Origin: Taeniopygia guttata
Lineage: Eukaryota; Chordata; Aves; Passeriformes; Estrildidae
Direction of reading: 5' to 3'
DNA: 64,000 nt
Assembly (NCBI RefSeq): GCF_048771995.1
Contig: NC_133028.1
Location: 2,190,501-2,254,500, forward strand
Every line of letters starts with the position of its first letter. Positions within the stretch are counted from its first letter, which is position 1. Made by a program: the position numbers and the translations under genes. Positions 21,170 to 31,970 of the stretch are shown piece by piece. The notes below the pieces were generated by a model. The model saw nothing but the letters and a program-made list of their open reading frames with translations, ran no database searches and had not been told where the DNA came from.

Positions 21170-24100
21170 TTGTTTATTACATTATGCATTTACATTATAT
21201 ATAATTTTAAAATAAAAATATTATCTATAATATATTGTGCATAGTATATATAATATATATTATACTATATATAATTTATATTATGTAATAAATATTTTAG
21301 ATTCTATATAGTGTATATATAATAAAAATATATAATATAATAATATATAAAATAATAATATGTAAAAATATACATTTATATATTTCATTAAAATATAATA
21401 AAACATATTAAATATATATTAATATATATTTAAATAAATATATATGAAATCTATAATATATTATGTAAGATATATTTTATATTATATATAATGCATATAT
21501 AATTAAAGTATGTATTATAATAAATAAGCATTATTTTTATTTTTATTATTATATATAATATCATTAGATAGTATTTTTATTATTTTTTATTAAATAAATA
21601 AATAAATAAATAAATATTATTATATAATAATAATAGCAGCAGTAGTAGTAATAATTAGAGACCAGTCCATCCAAAGGCCAGGCATCCTGTTGGTTACTCC
21701 CCCAGATTATTCCCACCTCAAATGTCCTGCTCTCCACGGGGTTCAGTTAAATCAGTTTGCTCTGATTCTGAGATCTGAGCATGTTCAAAGCTGTTCTAAG
21801 ATTTGCCAGCGTGGGGTTTTCAATCTACTGAAGTCTTTTGCAGCTGCACTAACCTGGGAATGAACCTATGAAGGGGATATCCTGATCCTGCTCTGGATAT
21901 TAAAAATCTAAGTAGTTCAAATAACCCCTAAAAAAACTAATGGAAGAAATATCCTCAGTGAAATGAAGCTCTTGATTAAGTGCTGCATCACGATATTTAT
22001 TTTCTAGTTCAACACAACACTAATCTTGCACTTCCTGCACACTGGATCTTGCAAATTCAATGCTGTTTACTGTAATTTTTTTAGAGTAAAATGGATTTTT
22101 TTTTCTGAAACAGGAGAAGGGAGCTCCAATGGGTACCATAAACCAGTTAGGCTCATTTTCCCAATTATCAGACCTATTCATCCCCTGTTACTTTTCTTAA
22201 AGACCAAATAGTTCATCCACTCAGAAAATTAGAATTTCATCCCTTGACATTTCAATGGCCTTTATGTCCACATTGATATTTTTATTCCATCTACTGGGTG
22301 AAAGGGCTACACAAAAATCCACGTTTAAAAATAATTTGGGTGGGGTTTTGCATACCCTAAAGCAGCCCCATGACAGAGAGGCACAGAGCATCTCCTCCTC
22401 TGTGGAGCTGAGCCTTCCAAGAAGTCCCTGCAGGATTCCCAGTCCTTACAATTGACCAGGAATTTACTGCAACCACGCAGGAAAATGAACAGCAAGAAAC
22501 AAATAGCACAGTCTGTCCCTCAGTAAAAAACAGAAATAACCCTTTTTAATCCTGTTGGAATCTGAAATACAAAGAATTCTCAGAACTTTGGGCCTGTAAG
22601 CCAAAGCTTAGAATTAAACACAAGACTTGATCTGAGAGTTTAGAAATAGCTTCCAAACTTAAGTGCTAGAAGCAAGAATGTAGATTTATAGTTTAAAACA
22701 AAACACAGGGTAAGCTAAGTAAAAGAAAGTTGAGAGTTTTAGAGTTTAAGATATAGAAAAAATTAAAGTAGCTACAAAGGTAAATGAAGAAATTAGAATG
22801 CAGTACTGTGAGTTTGTGTGTCATAAAATGATTAGCTAGGAAAACTTACACTGTAGCATGGGTCCATAAAAGAAAATATTTAAGGATTGGGTCAAAACCA
22901 TAAATATCCTTATTAACAGTGTTTTATTAGTCAATAATGCCTTAAAAAGTCTTGTAACTAAAGGTCTTATGGCCTTCTGAACCATGCTGTAACGATGTGG
23001 GCCTAACTCACCCTTCCTGCCCATGTAGAAGATAAGAAAAATCAACCACATCATCTAAAAAGCTCAGAAGTCCTGTCTCAAACTCATTCAAAACTTCAAA
23101 AATCCCCACATAATCCTCTCTGCCAGGCTGCACATTGCTGGGAACAGTTACTGTCACTGACCAAGCCTCTTAATTAGCTGCTTTTTTTTGTCTTTGATAC
23201 AGGTCCTGCTTACTGCTGCTGCTTTTTTCATGTGTTAGCCCCAGAACTCAATGCCTTTTTCTCTTTAACCCCCCACAGTGAAGCTGTGTCACACATGAAT
23301 TTTAAATAACACCAGGAGCTGAAGTAACACTGCCAGTTCTTGGCTTTTTTTTTATTCCTGTCAAGGTCGGGATTGAAGCCCTCCAGACGGTATTTTGTGT
23401 TCAGACTCAGATGTTTATTATTTCTTATCTATGTTACAGTCTCACAAACAGTGAGTTCTGCAGCATTTCACTAACAAGCTACAAAATGGCCCCATATCTA
23501 TCTCTACAAGGTCTTTTAAGGCTAAAATGTCCAATTAAGAAATGACACTTGAATTATTTTCACTTTTAACCCAATAACTAATCACTCAAAGTCCACAATG
23601 GAGACTTTTCTGTCCAATTACAAAATACCACCCAAACCCATGGAGAAGAAGGTGAAGAAGAAGGATCAGTGTCTGTCCTAAAACCTCAATTTTGCTTTAT
23701 ATATATTACTATATTCTAAAACCTTAAACTCTAGGTTTTCCACCCTGTGATATTACACACTTCTATTAAAACTGCACACCCACAATCCCAGTTCTATCAT
23801 TCCATTTTGGAAACCTTCTCCACGGCCTCAGGTCAATGCAGTGTTCTCCTGGGGGTCAGTGCCTGTCAGCACAGAAAGTGTGAAATTCTCAGCATCCAGG
23901 ACTCCAAAAATACACGAGGTCTGTAAGTTCTACAAGCCCCAGAGAAGTGCTGCTGCTCAAAGCCATAATTTCCCTAAAAATGCCTTCCACTCACCACTGC
24001 TGGGCTCCTCTGCTGGCACACACTGCTCCACGTCCTCAGGCTCCAGGAAATCTCTCTTCACAACCTCAATGACCTGTATTCTTCGCAGGCTCACCAGATC

Positions 24101-27100
24101 TACGTCTTGTAATTTCTTTTCCAGCTGCTTCACCATGTCTCTGCTGGGCTGGCTGGTCAAAATTGTGATCTGAAGCACAAATCAGAGCATAAAGAAGTTG
24201 CCTCTACTCCTATTCTCTCTTGAGAGGTGAAGATGTTGAGTAGTATTGGTCTCATTGTGGAGAGAGGAGAAATCTTGCTGAAATATCTCATCTATTCAAA
24301 AGCAGATTTATAAGCAATTTTTTTTCTTGAGCTTTCTTTCACATTTAAGCCAATATGAAATGTTCTGAGAGGTTCACTGGAGGAACATCTACATGTTTTG
24401 TGCTCTGTGCTTTGCACATAGGATCACTGAGTCTCTGTGTGTAATAAGGGACTTGTACATTAATTATAGTCCAAAGAGACTAAACTTGGCCTTCTCCCTT
24501 GAAAACTGAATGGGAGTTTAATTTTTTTTAATTTATACTGTCTATCCTAAAGATATTTCCAAAGAGAGCAGCAGTAGCTGTGATTCCCACCACCCAGTTT
24601 TGGTCTGATTCTGAGAAAAGGAAACAAAAATTCAACTTACTCTGCATAAAAAAAAATGAGTGTGATGGAGGGGGAGAGAAATTTCAATCACTTAAGTACC
24701 TGGAGCAAAAAGAGGCCTTTTTTTGAAAGTTTTTTTTTGCCTTTTGTAAGGGTAAAACTCCCTCCTGCCTGTCAGTGACCAGAGCCTGTCCCTGCAGCAT
24801 GTCTTACATCCCCTTGCAAAGAGAAGTACAATAAAATTGCATAATTTAGAAGAACTAGAAAAATAATTGCATAATCTAGAACAAGTCTAGAAGAACTGCT
24901 TATGGCAGTAAAAACTCCTTATATCCATGGATTAACTTAATTTTTAATGTAGCTTGATCCTGCAAGTATAGAAAACGTCCTGGGTTTTGTTGTGTGTCAA
25001 AAAAGGTCTTGTCCCCAAAGCATGCTCTGTTTGTTCCAACCCCCATCTTTAAAGCCCAAATCACCTTTCAAATGGTCAGGAAAAATACCTTAAAGCCCCA
25101 AGAAAAGTAGAAAACCAGTAGAAAAGTTTCCTGGACAGACACTGGGAGTGAGTCTCAATGCAGCCTGATCCCACCGTGACTCTGTGAGACTCTGGAAGGG
25201 TTTAAGGACCCAAACAAAGCAGAAAGACTTGGCAAATTTCACTTGTGGGAATCTCAGTTTGGCTTTTTATCACTGGCAGGTGGACCCTGAGCTAGGGAAG
25301 TCTGAAATGCAAGATTGTTTGGAGTTGATATTTTCTGCTGTCCAGAGGAAAACACCATTTCTGTGTGAGCCCTTTCCCCTCAATAACTCCCTGTCCTTTC
25401 ATGTCATTTGAAACTGCTTAAAAAAATACTTCCTCCTGTGAACCTTGCTCTGCTTTCTGCATTTACATATCTGTTCTCATGTGTTATTAGCAGCTTCCCT
25501 CCCCTTTATGCAAAAACGCACATTTACAGCTGAAAATACAGCCACCAAAATCCACCAAAAGTGTGTCCACCAAAATCTACCAGATCCTGGACCAGGGCAG
25601 CTTTCCCTAGATGTGTCCCATTTTCCACAGGAATCTGTCTAGAAGAATTTGGGGACTTGATATCTTCCTTCAGGACTTCTGTGGATCTCTGACACATCCA
25701 GAGTGCTGAACACCTAAATTTTTCTGCATGTTCACTGCACACGAAATACACATTTATAAAGCATAATAATGTGGGATGGTGTCCTAGATTGCAAGGCAAG
25801 ATGTTTTCTATTTGCCATCTGCTGGAGGTGGGGCAGTTCTCTTCTGTTCATTGGGCAGTTTTCTTTATCTCTTGCACAAACCAATCCTCCCCCCGGGGAA
25901 ACATCTGCTGTTAATGGGCTATTGAATGTCACTGCATGACTGATAAAAATTACAGCAGCCCATTGGGAGATGCTCTGCCCAGAGAGAGGAGCCAAGCATT
26001 CCTACCTGGAAATAATCTGAGTTTTTGGGACACCAGACTCAGCCTTTCCACTGGGCTCCCAGAGGAATAGTTGTGTTTTATCACTGGATTTCAGAGGAAG
26101 ACTACACCCTTCTACAAGATCACTGCTCTGACAGAACCACACCTGCCACTCCAGGAGGATTGCAGCCATTCCAATTGGACTGCTACCAACACCCTGACCA
26201 AAAGGGTGTCAGGTTGTATTCTGACTCTGTGTTTTTTTCTTTTGTATTATTGCATGTATTTTGGTTTGGTTTTTTTTCCCTTTTCCGAATAAATTGTATT
26301 TCTGACTTGGAGTCTCTCACTGGTTTTGCTTTCAAACAAGAATAGATGGCTCCCACTCCCTTCCCAGCATTTTCTTACCTCAACAGAATTATTTGTGGAG
26401 CCTCCTGCTGCTGTGTGCCTGCTGTACTGCTTGAACTGCTGCAATCCATCCTGCACAGCTTGCAGCACTCCGTTCCCCCCCTGTGGGAAGCAGCCTTCAG
26501 CCGGGAGCGAGCGGAGCTCTGAAATGCAGGCTTGAATTCGGGCAAAGTTTTCTCTCACTTGCTGCAAAACAGGGTTCAAGGAGCAGGAAAGGCTGGTGGC
26601 TTAGGTTACAAAATGTATCTGGGGGTTTGTATTCTATTATCATCTGTTAGAGGTGGGGCAGTCATTTGCTGTTCATTGGGCAACTTTCTTTATCTGTTCC
26701 ACAACCATTCCTCCCTTCAGGAGATCTCTTCTGTTCATGGGCCAGTGAGTGTCCCTGCATGGCTGAGAAAATTCCATCATCCCATTGGGAGAGGCTGCAC
26801 CCATGGGGAGGAGCCAAACATTCCTACCTGGATACAATCTGACCTGGGAAAAACACAGCAGCCTTAGCCCACTGCATTCCCAGAGGAGCAGCTTTCTTAC
26901 CCACTGCATTCCCAGAGGAGCAGCTTTCTTCCCACTGCATTCCCAGAGGAGCCCAGGCCCATCTCCCCCAGCCCTGGAGCTCCAGAGGAAAACTCCCCCC
27001 TTGAGCAGGATCCTGCTCCAGCAGAAGCACAGCTGGCACTGCAGGAGGGCTGAGCCATTATGGGATGGGACTGCTGCCACCTCCCTGACCCACAGGGGGT

Positions 27101-29651
27101 CAGGGCATGCTCTGACTGTCAGTGGTTTGCTTTCTTTTTTTATACTATTGAATTTATAGTTTTAATTTTCCTGTTATTCCTATTCCCATATCTTCACCTG
27201 AGAGCCCCTTAATTGCAAAATTATAATAATTCAGAGGGAGGGGGTTTACATTTTCCATTTCAAGGAAGGCTCCTGCCTTCCTTAGCAGACACGTGTCTTT
27301 TCAATCCAAGAGAGCTGGTAAACAACATGAAATACCTCTCCATAATGTGGTCACAGAGAAGCCAGCTCACCTGAACCTCACCAAGAACTCAGAGTTGAGA
27401 CAGATCCAGCAGCTAAACTGGTACATTGTGGCCACAGAAAAGATACTGAGTGAACTCTACCAAATTTATTTAAAGCAATACAAGACACTGCTGCCAGAGG
27501 TCACCTTCCCCACTGAAGAGGCAGCAGGTGAACATTTGACTTGTTTCAGGTGTGTGGAGGCCTGAGTCACTGAAGGAACCCTGAGCCCTGTTTTGTAGGG
27601 TGGGCTTTCAGCAGGACTGAGTGGGAAGCTACAAAGGCTCTGTTCAGTTCTTACTCAGTCCCACATTAAATTTTTTGATGTTTCAATGCTGATTTCTTAT
27701 CTTGCCACCATTTACTTTTCCCCACAGTTACGTGCTTTCATTCTGGTTTCTCTTTCTTTGGCCTCCCTGCCCTTTCCAGGGAGGCTTTATGGACTCTCCT
27801 ACTGGGGAGACCAGTGGGAACAGAGACCATAAACAACCACAGGGGAAAGGTTAAAACCAGGGTAAGTGTGTGTGACACTTCCTCATGTACTCTCCCCATC
27901 TCTATTTTCGGCTCTGGGGCTTTCCTGACTTCATGATTTGTCTAACACAGCTCTGAAAAACAGCTTCAGTATAGCAGCTAATGTCTGCTAGTGGAATGTA
28001 GCACCCAAAAAAACAGCAGAGTGAATACAAAGAATGGCTTGGAAATTATTAAAATAATTGTAAAAATATTTTGCAGTTAAACTTATAACTTTTTCTTGAT
28101 TTACCAGCCTGAACAGAGAAGGGACTCCTGTTTAGAGGAAGAAAGGATAAAATGCAAGCATGTTCTTCAACCTAGCCAGAAGAGTAAATATATTAAGAAG
28201 TCCCAAGAGGATAAAGCAAATACATGCAAATTAAGAACTAGGTCCAGGTTTCACAATGACAATTATTAGCCACTGGATGAAATTATCAAGAGAAGTACTT
28301 GATTACCTATCTTGTCTTCAGATCAAAACTATATGGCTTTCAGGAAGGAAGGTTTAATGAGATAGGGGTACTTTAGTGAAATATAATAACCTGTGATATG
28401 AACAAAACAGTGATCTAAGGGCTCCTTTGCCTTTAAAAACGGTGACTATCAAAATGAGGAATTGTTGTTTAAATAAAAAAGACAGCTGATCAGGAGCAGC
28501 AGTCATAAGATTATCCTTGTCACATTATCTATAACCTTTCCTACAAAATAAACACCACCATTAGCCAGAGTCTTCTTGCAGATCACATTTGCTTATTTAC
28601 TCTTGACCTCTGTTTTTTTATTTTTCTCAAGATGTAAAGATGACAAAATTTTCAGAATTTTCCCACCATTGCTGTATAAAGTGGAAGGGTTAATCCTGTG
28701 TATGATTATTTCTAACAGGATGACTTCAAAAATTCTTGTGAACTTTAAGATTGTATTCCCAAACTATTCCTCAGAGCTGCTGCTCATTCTTCATCTACAT
28801 TTATTCCTGTGCAGAGCTCTAAATGAGAGCAATATTTGTTCTTACTGACTTAGAGCTCTGTATTTTAAATCTGTGTGGATGTGGCACTTAGGAACGTGGT
28901 TAAGTGGTGGATTTGCCAGTGCTGGGTTTAGAATTGGATTTTGTCTTAGAGGACTTTTCCAGACGATTCTGTGATTTCAGGATGTTTATCAAATTCAACA
29001 CAGATATTTAATATTTTATATTTTAACTCTGCAGCTTTCCCCTTCAATACCTAGAACCTCTCACACATTGGTAATATTTGTCCAGCTAGACTGTGTGTGA
29101 TAATTCTGACAGAGAAGCAGTACAGCATAAAGCAGCACACGAAAGGTGCAACAGATGCCCCAAAAAAGATGTTTTAGGAAGGAAGAGCACAAAACCTAAT
29201 TTATCAGATTCACAGATCAAAAAGGACACTCCTCTTTTTCAGCTTTACCCTTTCATAAAATTGACCTCACTGAGAAACAATCCTCCTGAGAAGGGTAGAT
29301 TTTTAAATTTGTGTACAGATTTTTAGATATGAATTTAGATATAAATAATTAGCTTTTTTTTTTTTTTTTGTCCCCTGAGCAGCAGCACAGCCTGGAGCAT
29401 ACCGTGAAGGGCAGCAGACACTCCTGCTGGGGCTGCACCACGTAGAGGCTGAGCAGGGGCACCCTGCAGGGCCCTGCCAGGCCACACGCCAGGCACAGGA
29501 CGTTCTCCAGAGCCTCGGAGAGCACGGAGCAAGTGTTGGCCCAGGAAGGGGAGGTGACATCCACCACCAGGATGTGGGATGGCTGCTGGCTGGGGGCTTT
29601 GGCAGCAGGGAAAATTCTCCGTGGTTCTGAGGGTAATTTTCTGCAATTCAT
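15843..29651 (-). CDS. M1AP: Meiosis 1 associated protein (M1AP), complete, 9 coding exons
   Basis: Minus-strand exons 29403-29651, 26379-26561, 23995-24169, 19043-19216, 18331-18481, 17641-17782, 16912-17118, 16202-16357 and 15843-15983 join in phase to 525 codons (human about 530). M1AP is a germ-cell protein needed for meiosis I progression and crossover formation; loss causes male infertility in mammals. It has no recognisable enzymatic motif. Conserved blocks: SHILVVDVTSPSWANTC (residues 25-41), ENFARIQACISELR, DGLQQFKQYSRH, ITILTSQPSRDMVKQLE, MCLKCDLQERLLDPALL, PTSCWQLDWDELETNQ, SASLLVKAVAIRELLLPSAF and VEVAYNPLHLKSNLYKYL, ending PKEYEEFLQ. All junctions are GT-AG. It converges with DOK1, the mammalian arrangement. 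The first ~24 residues are diverged, and introns 1-4 are full of retroviral LTRs. Confidence 0.96.
16079..16162. repeat. 29-bp tandem repeat in M1AP intron 9
   Basis: About three units of GGAATCTGGCCAGGAGGGCA type, sitting between exons 10 and 9. Confidence 0.85.
16202..16357 (-). CDS. M1AP: M1AP exon 9
   Basis: 52 codons from SALNNLEVEVAYNPLHLKS to RLERHQPRQ. Acceptor TCCAAGCAG, donor CAG|GTTAGT. The C-terminal half is basic and Gln/Pro-rich. Confidence 0.93.
16912..17118 (-). CDS. M1AP: M1AP exon 8
   Basis: 69 codons from KRKWMLLARHEPQ to EHPERVRGPIE, including YVIVPSDSASLLVKAVAIRE. Acceptor GCCCTTTAG, donor GAG|GTGAGT. Confidence 0.94.
17641..17782 (-). CDS. M1AP: M1AP exon 7
   Basis: Encodes ALKSEGVCESVLYGPPFIIK and PTSCWQLDWDELETNQHSFH, very close to mammalian M1AP. 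Donor CTG|GTGAGT. Confidence 0.94.
18331..18481 (-). CDS. M1AP: M1AP exon 6
   Basis: Encodes CLKCDLQERLLDPALLLGTA through LHKLRVLK. Acceptor CTCCCAG, donor GAA|GTGAGT. The central part is diverged from mammals but the frame is clean. Confidence 0.9.
18631..18726. repeat. 30-bp tandem repeat x3 in M1AP intron 5
   Basis: Three nearly identical copies of GCAAGACAGCCTTTATTTAA then GTGCAGCTCT. Confidence 0.92.
19043..19216 (-). CDS. M1AP: M1AP exon 5
   Basis: Encodes VAILGMDIEVQTVEDNVISL and MLFKTWLHDHGTEREQLHLL. Acceptor TTTCCTGCAG, donor ATAA|GTATTT. The final A plus TG of exon 6 makes the Met of MCLKCDLQ. Confidence 0.93.
19217..20796. other. M1AP intron 4, downstream part
   Basis: Poly-T tracts at 20041-20114; otherwise nothing recognised. 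Confidence 0.5.
20797..20884. repeat. (ATT)n microsatellite
   Basis: About 29 perfect ATT/TTA units in M1AP intron 4. Confidence 0.97.
20885..21640. repeat. Extended AT-only low-complexity tract
   Basis: About 750 bp of almost pure A/T, mostly TATATAATA-type, with short AAT and AAATA runs near 21141-21168 and 21592-21615. It has strong strand-opening potential. Confidence 0.93.
22553..23110. mobile_element. Solo LTR (ERVK-like), 6-bp target duplication TAATCC
   Basis: The element starts TGTTGGAATC and ends AATCCCCACA. TAATCC flanks it exactly at 22547-22552 and 23111-23116. It is 558 bp with no coding interior, so a solo LTR. The 6-bp duplication suggests a class II (ERVK-type) element. M1AP intron 4. 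Confidence 0.82.
23359..23908 (-). mobile_element. LTR family A, copy 1
   Basis: Homologous to 48751-49269, 63169-63405 and, inverted, 29725-30590 and 35727-36261. Diagnostic internal strings are AAGAAATGACAC and CCATGGAGAAGAAGGTGAAG. Sense is inferred as minus because AATAAACATC falls near that end. M1AP intron 4, just past exon 4. Confidence 0.8.
23995..24169 (-). CDS. M1AP: M1AP exon 4
   Basis: Encodes ITILTSQPSRDMVKQLEKKL through EDVEQCVPAEEPSS. Acceptor GTGCTTCAG, donor AGTG|GTGAGT, phase 1 out. Confidence 0.95.
24354..24706 (+). mobile_element. Repeat B (LTR-like), copy 1
   Basis: About 350 bp; includes CATCTACATGTTTTGTGCTC and GATCACTGAGTCTCTGTGTG. Inverted copy at 29888-30264. M1AP intron 3. 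Confidence 0.78.
25780..26344 (+). mobile_element. Solo LTR (ERVL-like) D1, 5-bp target duplication GATGG
   Basis: Starts TGTCCTAGATT and ends TTTCAAACAAGAATA, flanked by GATGG at 25775-25779 and 26345-26349. AATAAA at 26288-26293 gives plus sense. 565 bp, antisense to M1AP, ending 35 bp from the exon 3 donor. Confidence 0.85.
26379..26561 (-). CDS. M1AP: M1AP exon 3
   Basis: 61 codons from QVRENFARIQACISELR to STNNSVE. Acceptor GTTTTGCAG, donor GAG|GTAAGA, phase 0. It sits between two solo LTRs ending at 26344 and starting at 26597. Confidence 0.95.
26597..27313 (+). mobile_element. Solo LTR (ERVL-like) D2, 5-bp target duplication GCTGG
   Basis: Related to D1 (shared GGTGGGGCAGT, CTGTTCATTGGGCA, GAGGAGCCAA, CATTCCTACCTGG). 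Flanked by GCTGG at 26592-26596 and 27314-27318. It carries a triplicated 26-28 bp unit CCACTGCATTCCCAGAGGAG at 26870-26955. It starts 36 bp from the M1AP exon 3 acceptor. Confidence 0.83.
27319..29402. other. M1AP intron 2, unique part
   Basis: No further exon. A 90-codon plus-strand frame (27293-27565) starts inside LTR D2 and is not supported. A dispersed segment begins near 28750. Confidence 0.5.
28750..28985 (+). repeat. Dispersed repeat copy (partner 31805-31970) with CR1-like tail
   Basis: Shares CATCTACATTTATTCCTGTG and GTGTGGATGTGGCACTTAGG with 31805-31970 in the same orientation. The tail AGGACTTTTCCAGACGATTC resembles the CR1 3' end. Confidence 0.78.
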
Positions 29652-29689
29652 GGCTTCAGCACGCGGGTGTGACGTGCACGGTGATGCAT
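29403..29689 (-). CDS. M1AP: M1AP exon 2 (start codon; 5' UTR part with uORF)
   Basis: Acceptor CTGTTCAG at 29690-29691; coding part 29651-29403 (83 codons), donor ACG|GTATGC. The ATG at 29651 has G at -3 and leads into SHILVVDVTSPSW. The frame is open upstream to the exon edge but no in-frame ATG is seen. An overlapping uORF begins at the exon's first base. Confidence 0.92.
29648..29689 (-). promoter_or_regulatory. M1AP: 13-codon uORF whose stop overlaps the M1AP start (ATGA)
   Basis: ATG at the first base of exon 2 reads 13 codons in another frame to TGA. That stop overlaps the M1AP start codon as ATGA. Start context is weak (C at -3 if spliced to the inferred exon 1). Confidence 0.6.
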
Positions 29690-29724
29690 CTGAACAGGAG
29701 AAATAAATAAAGAACAGCAATGAG

Positions 29725-30590
29725 TGTCAGAACCCTGGTTCCTGAGAATTTTAGACTTTCTGTGCTAACAAGCACTGACCCCCAAGAGAACACTGCGTTT
29801 GACCTGAAGCTGTAGAGGAAACTTCCAAAATTAAATAATGAAACTAAAATTTTAAGTGTGTAGTTTAGATAAAAGTATATAATATCACTTCAGATATTTA
29901 ACTGATTGCAATTTCTCTCTCCCTCCATCACAAGCTTTTTTTTTTTTTTATGCAGAGTAAGGTGAATTTTTTGTTTCTTTTTCTCAGAATCAGACCAAAA
30001 CTGGGTCTGATCAGACCAAAAACTGTGATTCCCACAGCTACTGCTGCTGTCTTTGGAAATATCTTTAGGACAGACTGTATACATTTAAAAAAATTACAAA
30101 ATTCCCATTCAGCTTTCAAGGGAGAAGGCCAAGTTTAGTCTCTTCGAACTATAGTTAATGTACAAGTCCCTTATTACACACAGAGACTCAGTGATCCCAA
30201 GTGCAAAGCACAGAGCACAAAACATGTAGATGCTCCCCCAGTGAACCTCTTAATCCATTTCACATAGTAAAATACTTAGTTTAAAATCTTATAATATATA
30301 TAAAACAAAATAGAAGTTTTAGAAGAAAAACTAGCCCTTCTTCTTCACCTTTTTCTTCCCCTTCTTCTTCATGAGTTTAAGTAATATTGTGTAATTAGAT
30401 AAAAAAATCCACATTACAAACCACAAGTAGTTAGTTATTATGTTAAAAGTAAAAATAATTTAAGTGTAATTTCTTAATTCAACAGTTTATCCTTAAAAAT
30501 CCTTATAGAAAAAAAATACAGCTCCATTTTTAATTTGTTAACATAAAGTACTATAAAACTCACAGTTTGTAAAACTGAGTGAGGTGATCC
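29725..30590 (+). mobile_element. LTR family A, copy 2, interrupted by repeat B
   Basis: Family A matches at 29725-29887 (AGAACCCTGGTT, CACTGACCCCCAAGAGAAC) and resumes at about 30276-30590 (CTTCTTCTTCACC, AGTAGTTAGTTATTATGTT). A copy of repeat B sits between, a nested insertion. M1AP intron 1, starting about 36 bp upstream of exon 2. Confidence 0.75.
29888..30264 (-). mobile_element. Repeat B (LTR-like), copy 2, inverted
   Basis: Reverse complement of 24354-24706, including TACACACAGAGACTCAGTG-like and GCACAGAGCACAAAACATGT strings. Confidence 0.78.
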
Positions 30591-31804
30591 CCCAGCCTGG
30601 TTCTGGTGCATCCATCAGCTGCTGGAAATAAAAACTGGGAACTCCTCCCAGGATGCAGCAAGAAAATCCTGCATGTCCATGAATTTTACTTTGTGGGTAA
30701 AATTTATTTTTTTTGCTTTATGTTTTGTGTTTTTTTTTTTTTTAATTTATTTATTTTTACTTTGTGGGTGTGAAGAACCAACTCTTGTCCTTGAGAGTCA
30801 AACACCTGGGATGAGCTCCTCCACAGGCCTTGAATATGAAATTTGTTCTCCACCCCTATCTCCCTTCAACCTTAAAGCACAAGAGCATTTTCCTGTTCAA
30901 AAATCTATTTCTACTTCATGAGCAAAAAGCCTTTCTAAAAATCTTCTCTTCATTAAATCCATGCAAAACATTCAGTGCTGTTTCTAAAGATACAGGAAAT
31001 CCTTAAAAAAAATAGAAGTGTTGGTATAACTGCACACATCTTGTTATGAACTGGGATAATTTTTTTTCTTCCTCCAGTTTTGTTCCCAGCAGAATTAGTA
31101 AAAGTTTGAAGAAGGATTTACACAGTTGGGCTCTGGCCTGTCATTTGTGTGCTGTGTTCAGCTCACACAATCAGCTCTTTTAAGGTCTCCAAGGAGACAA
31201 GATACTTCATTTTCTACAGCCTCCAGCACTCTGGAGTAAGAATTTCTGTAAGGCTTGGGAAGAGCAAGAAATGAGTTTCTAACTGGCTGAAGAATCATCA
31301 GAAAAAAAAAATTAAAATCTGAATTTCTAGGATTCCTTAGAATGCCTTTCAGTGAAGGCAAAACAAGAGTGATCACAGCATGAATTTCAAAACTGGGATT
31401 AACACTTCAGAGCTGATGAAAATGTTATAAATACAGATATAGATCATGTAAGTATCTTGCTTTGATTAGTCCTCTGCTGTAATTTGATTGTCAAATGAAA
31501 AGCTGCCAGATATCCCTTTAATCAGTGTCACTCCTGAAGCTTTTCAATTTCCAGCAGACTTTACTCAATTACATCACTGAATCTGGGAATGGATTTATCT
31601 GTCTGAATTAGTTCTGATGAGGCTTTAGTTCAACTGAATTCTGCAAGTCCCCAGAGCTTTCTCAAAGAAGAAACAAAACCCATCCTGTCAGAAATCCACA
31701 AGAGCTGGGCCTTAGCATTGGTTTCTGAGAGGAAAATGAGCTTTGATGCTGAAGCAGAGTTTTCCTAATTTTGAATGAATTCTCTCATTCTTGGCACTCT
31801 ACTT

Positions 31805-31970
31805 ATTTGTATTCCCAAACTATCACTGCAGAGCTGCTCCTCATTCTCCATCTACATTTATTCCTGTGCAAAGCCCTAAATGAGAGCAATATTTGTTCTT
31901 AGAGCTTTTTAGAGCTCTGTATTTAAAATCTGTGTGGATGTGGCACTTAGGAACATGGTTAAAATAGTGG
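31805..31970 (+). repeat. Dispersed repeat copy (partner 28750-28985)
   Basis: Direct-orientation copy of the 28750 segment, by eye about 90% identical over 160 bp. M1AP intron 1. Confidence 0.8.

Noticed and set aside
27293-27565. 90-codon plus frame after LTR D2
   Set aside because: Starts inside the LTR end and continues into intron; no recognised homologue or codon bias.
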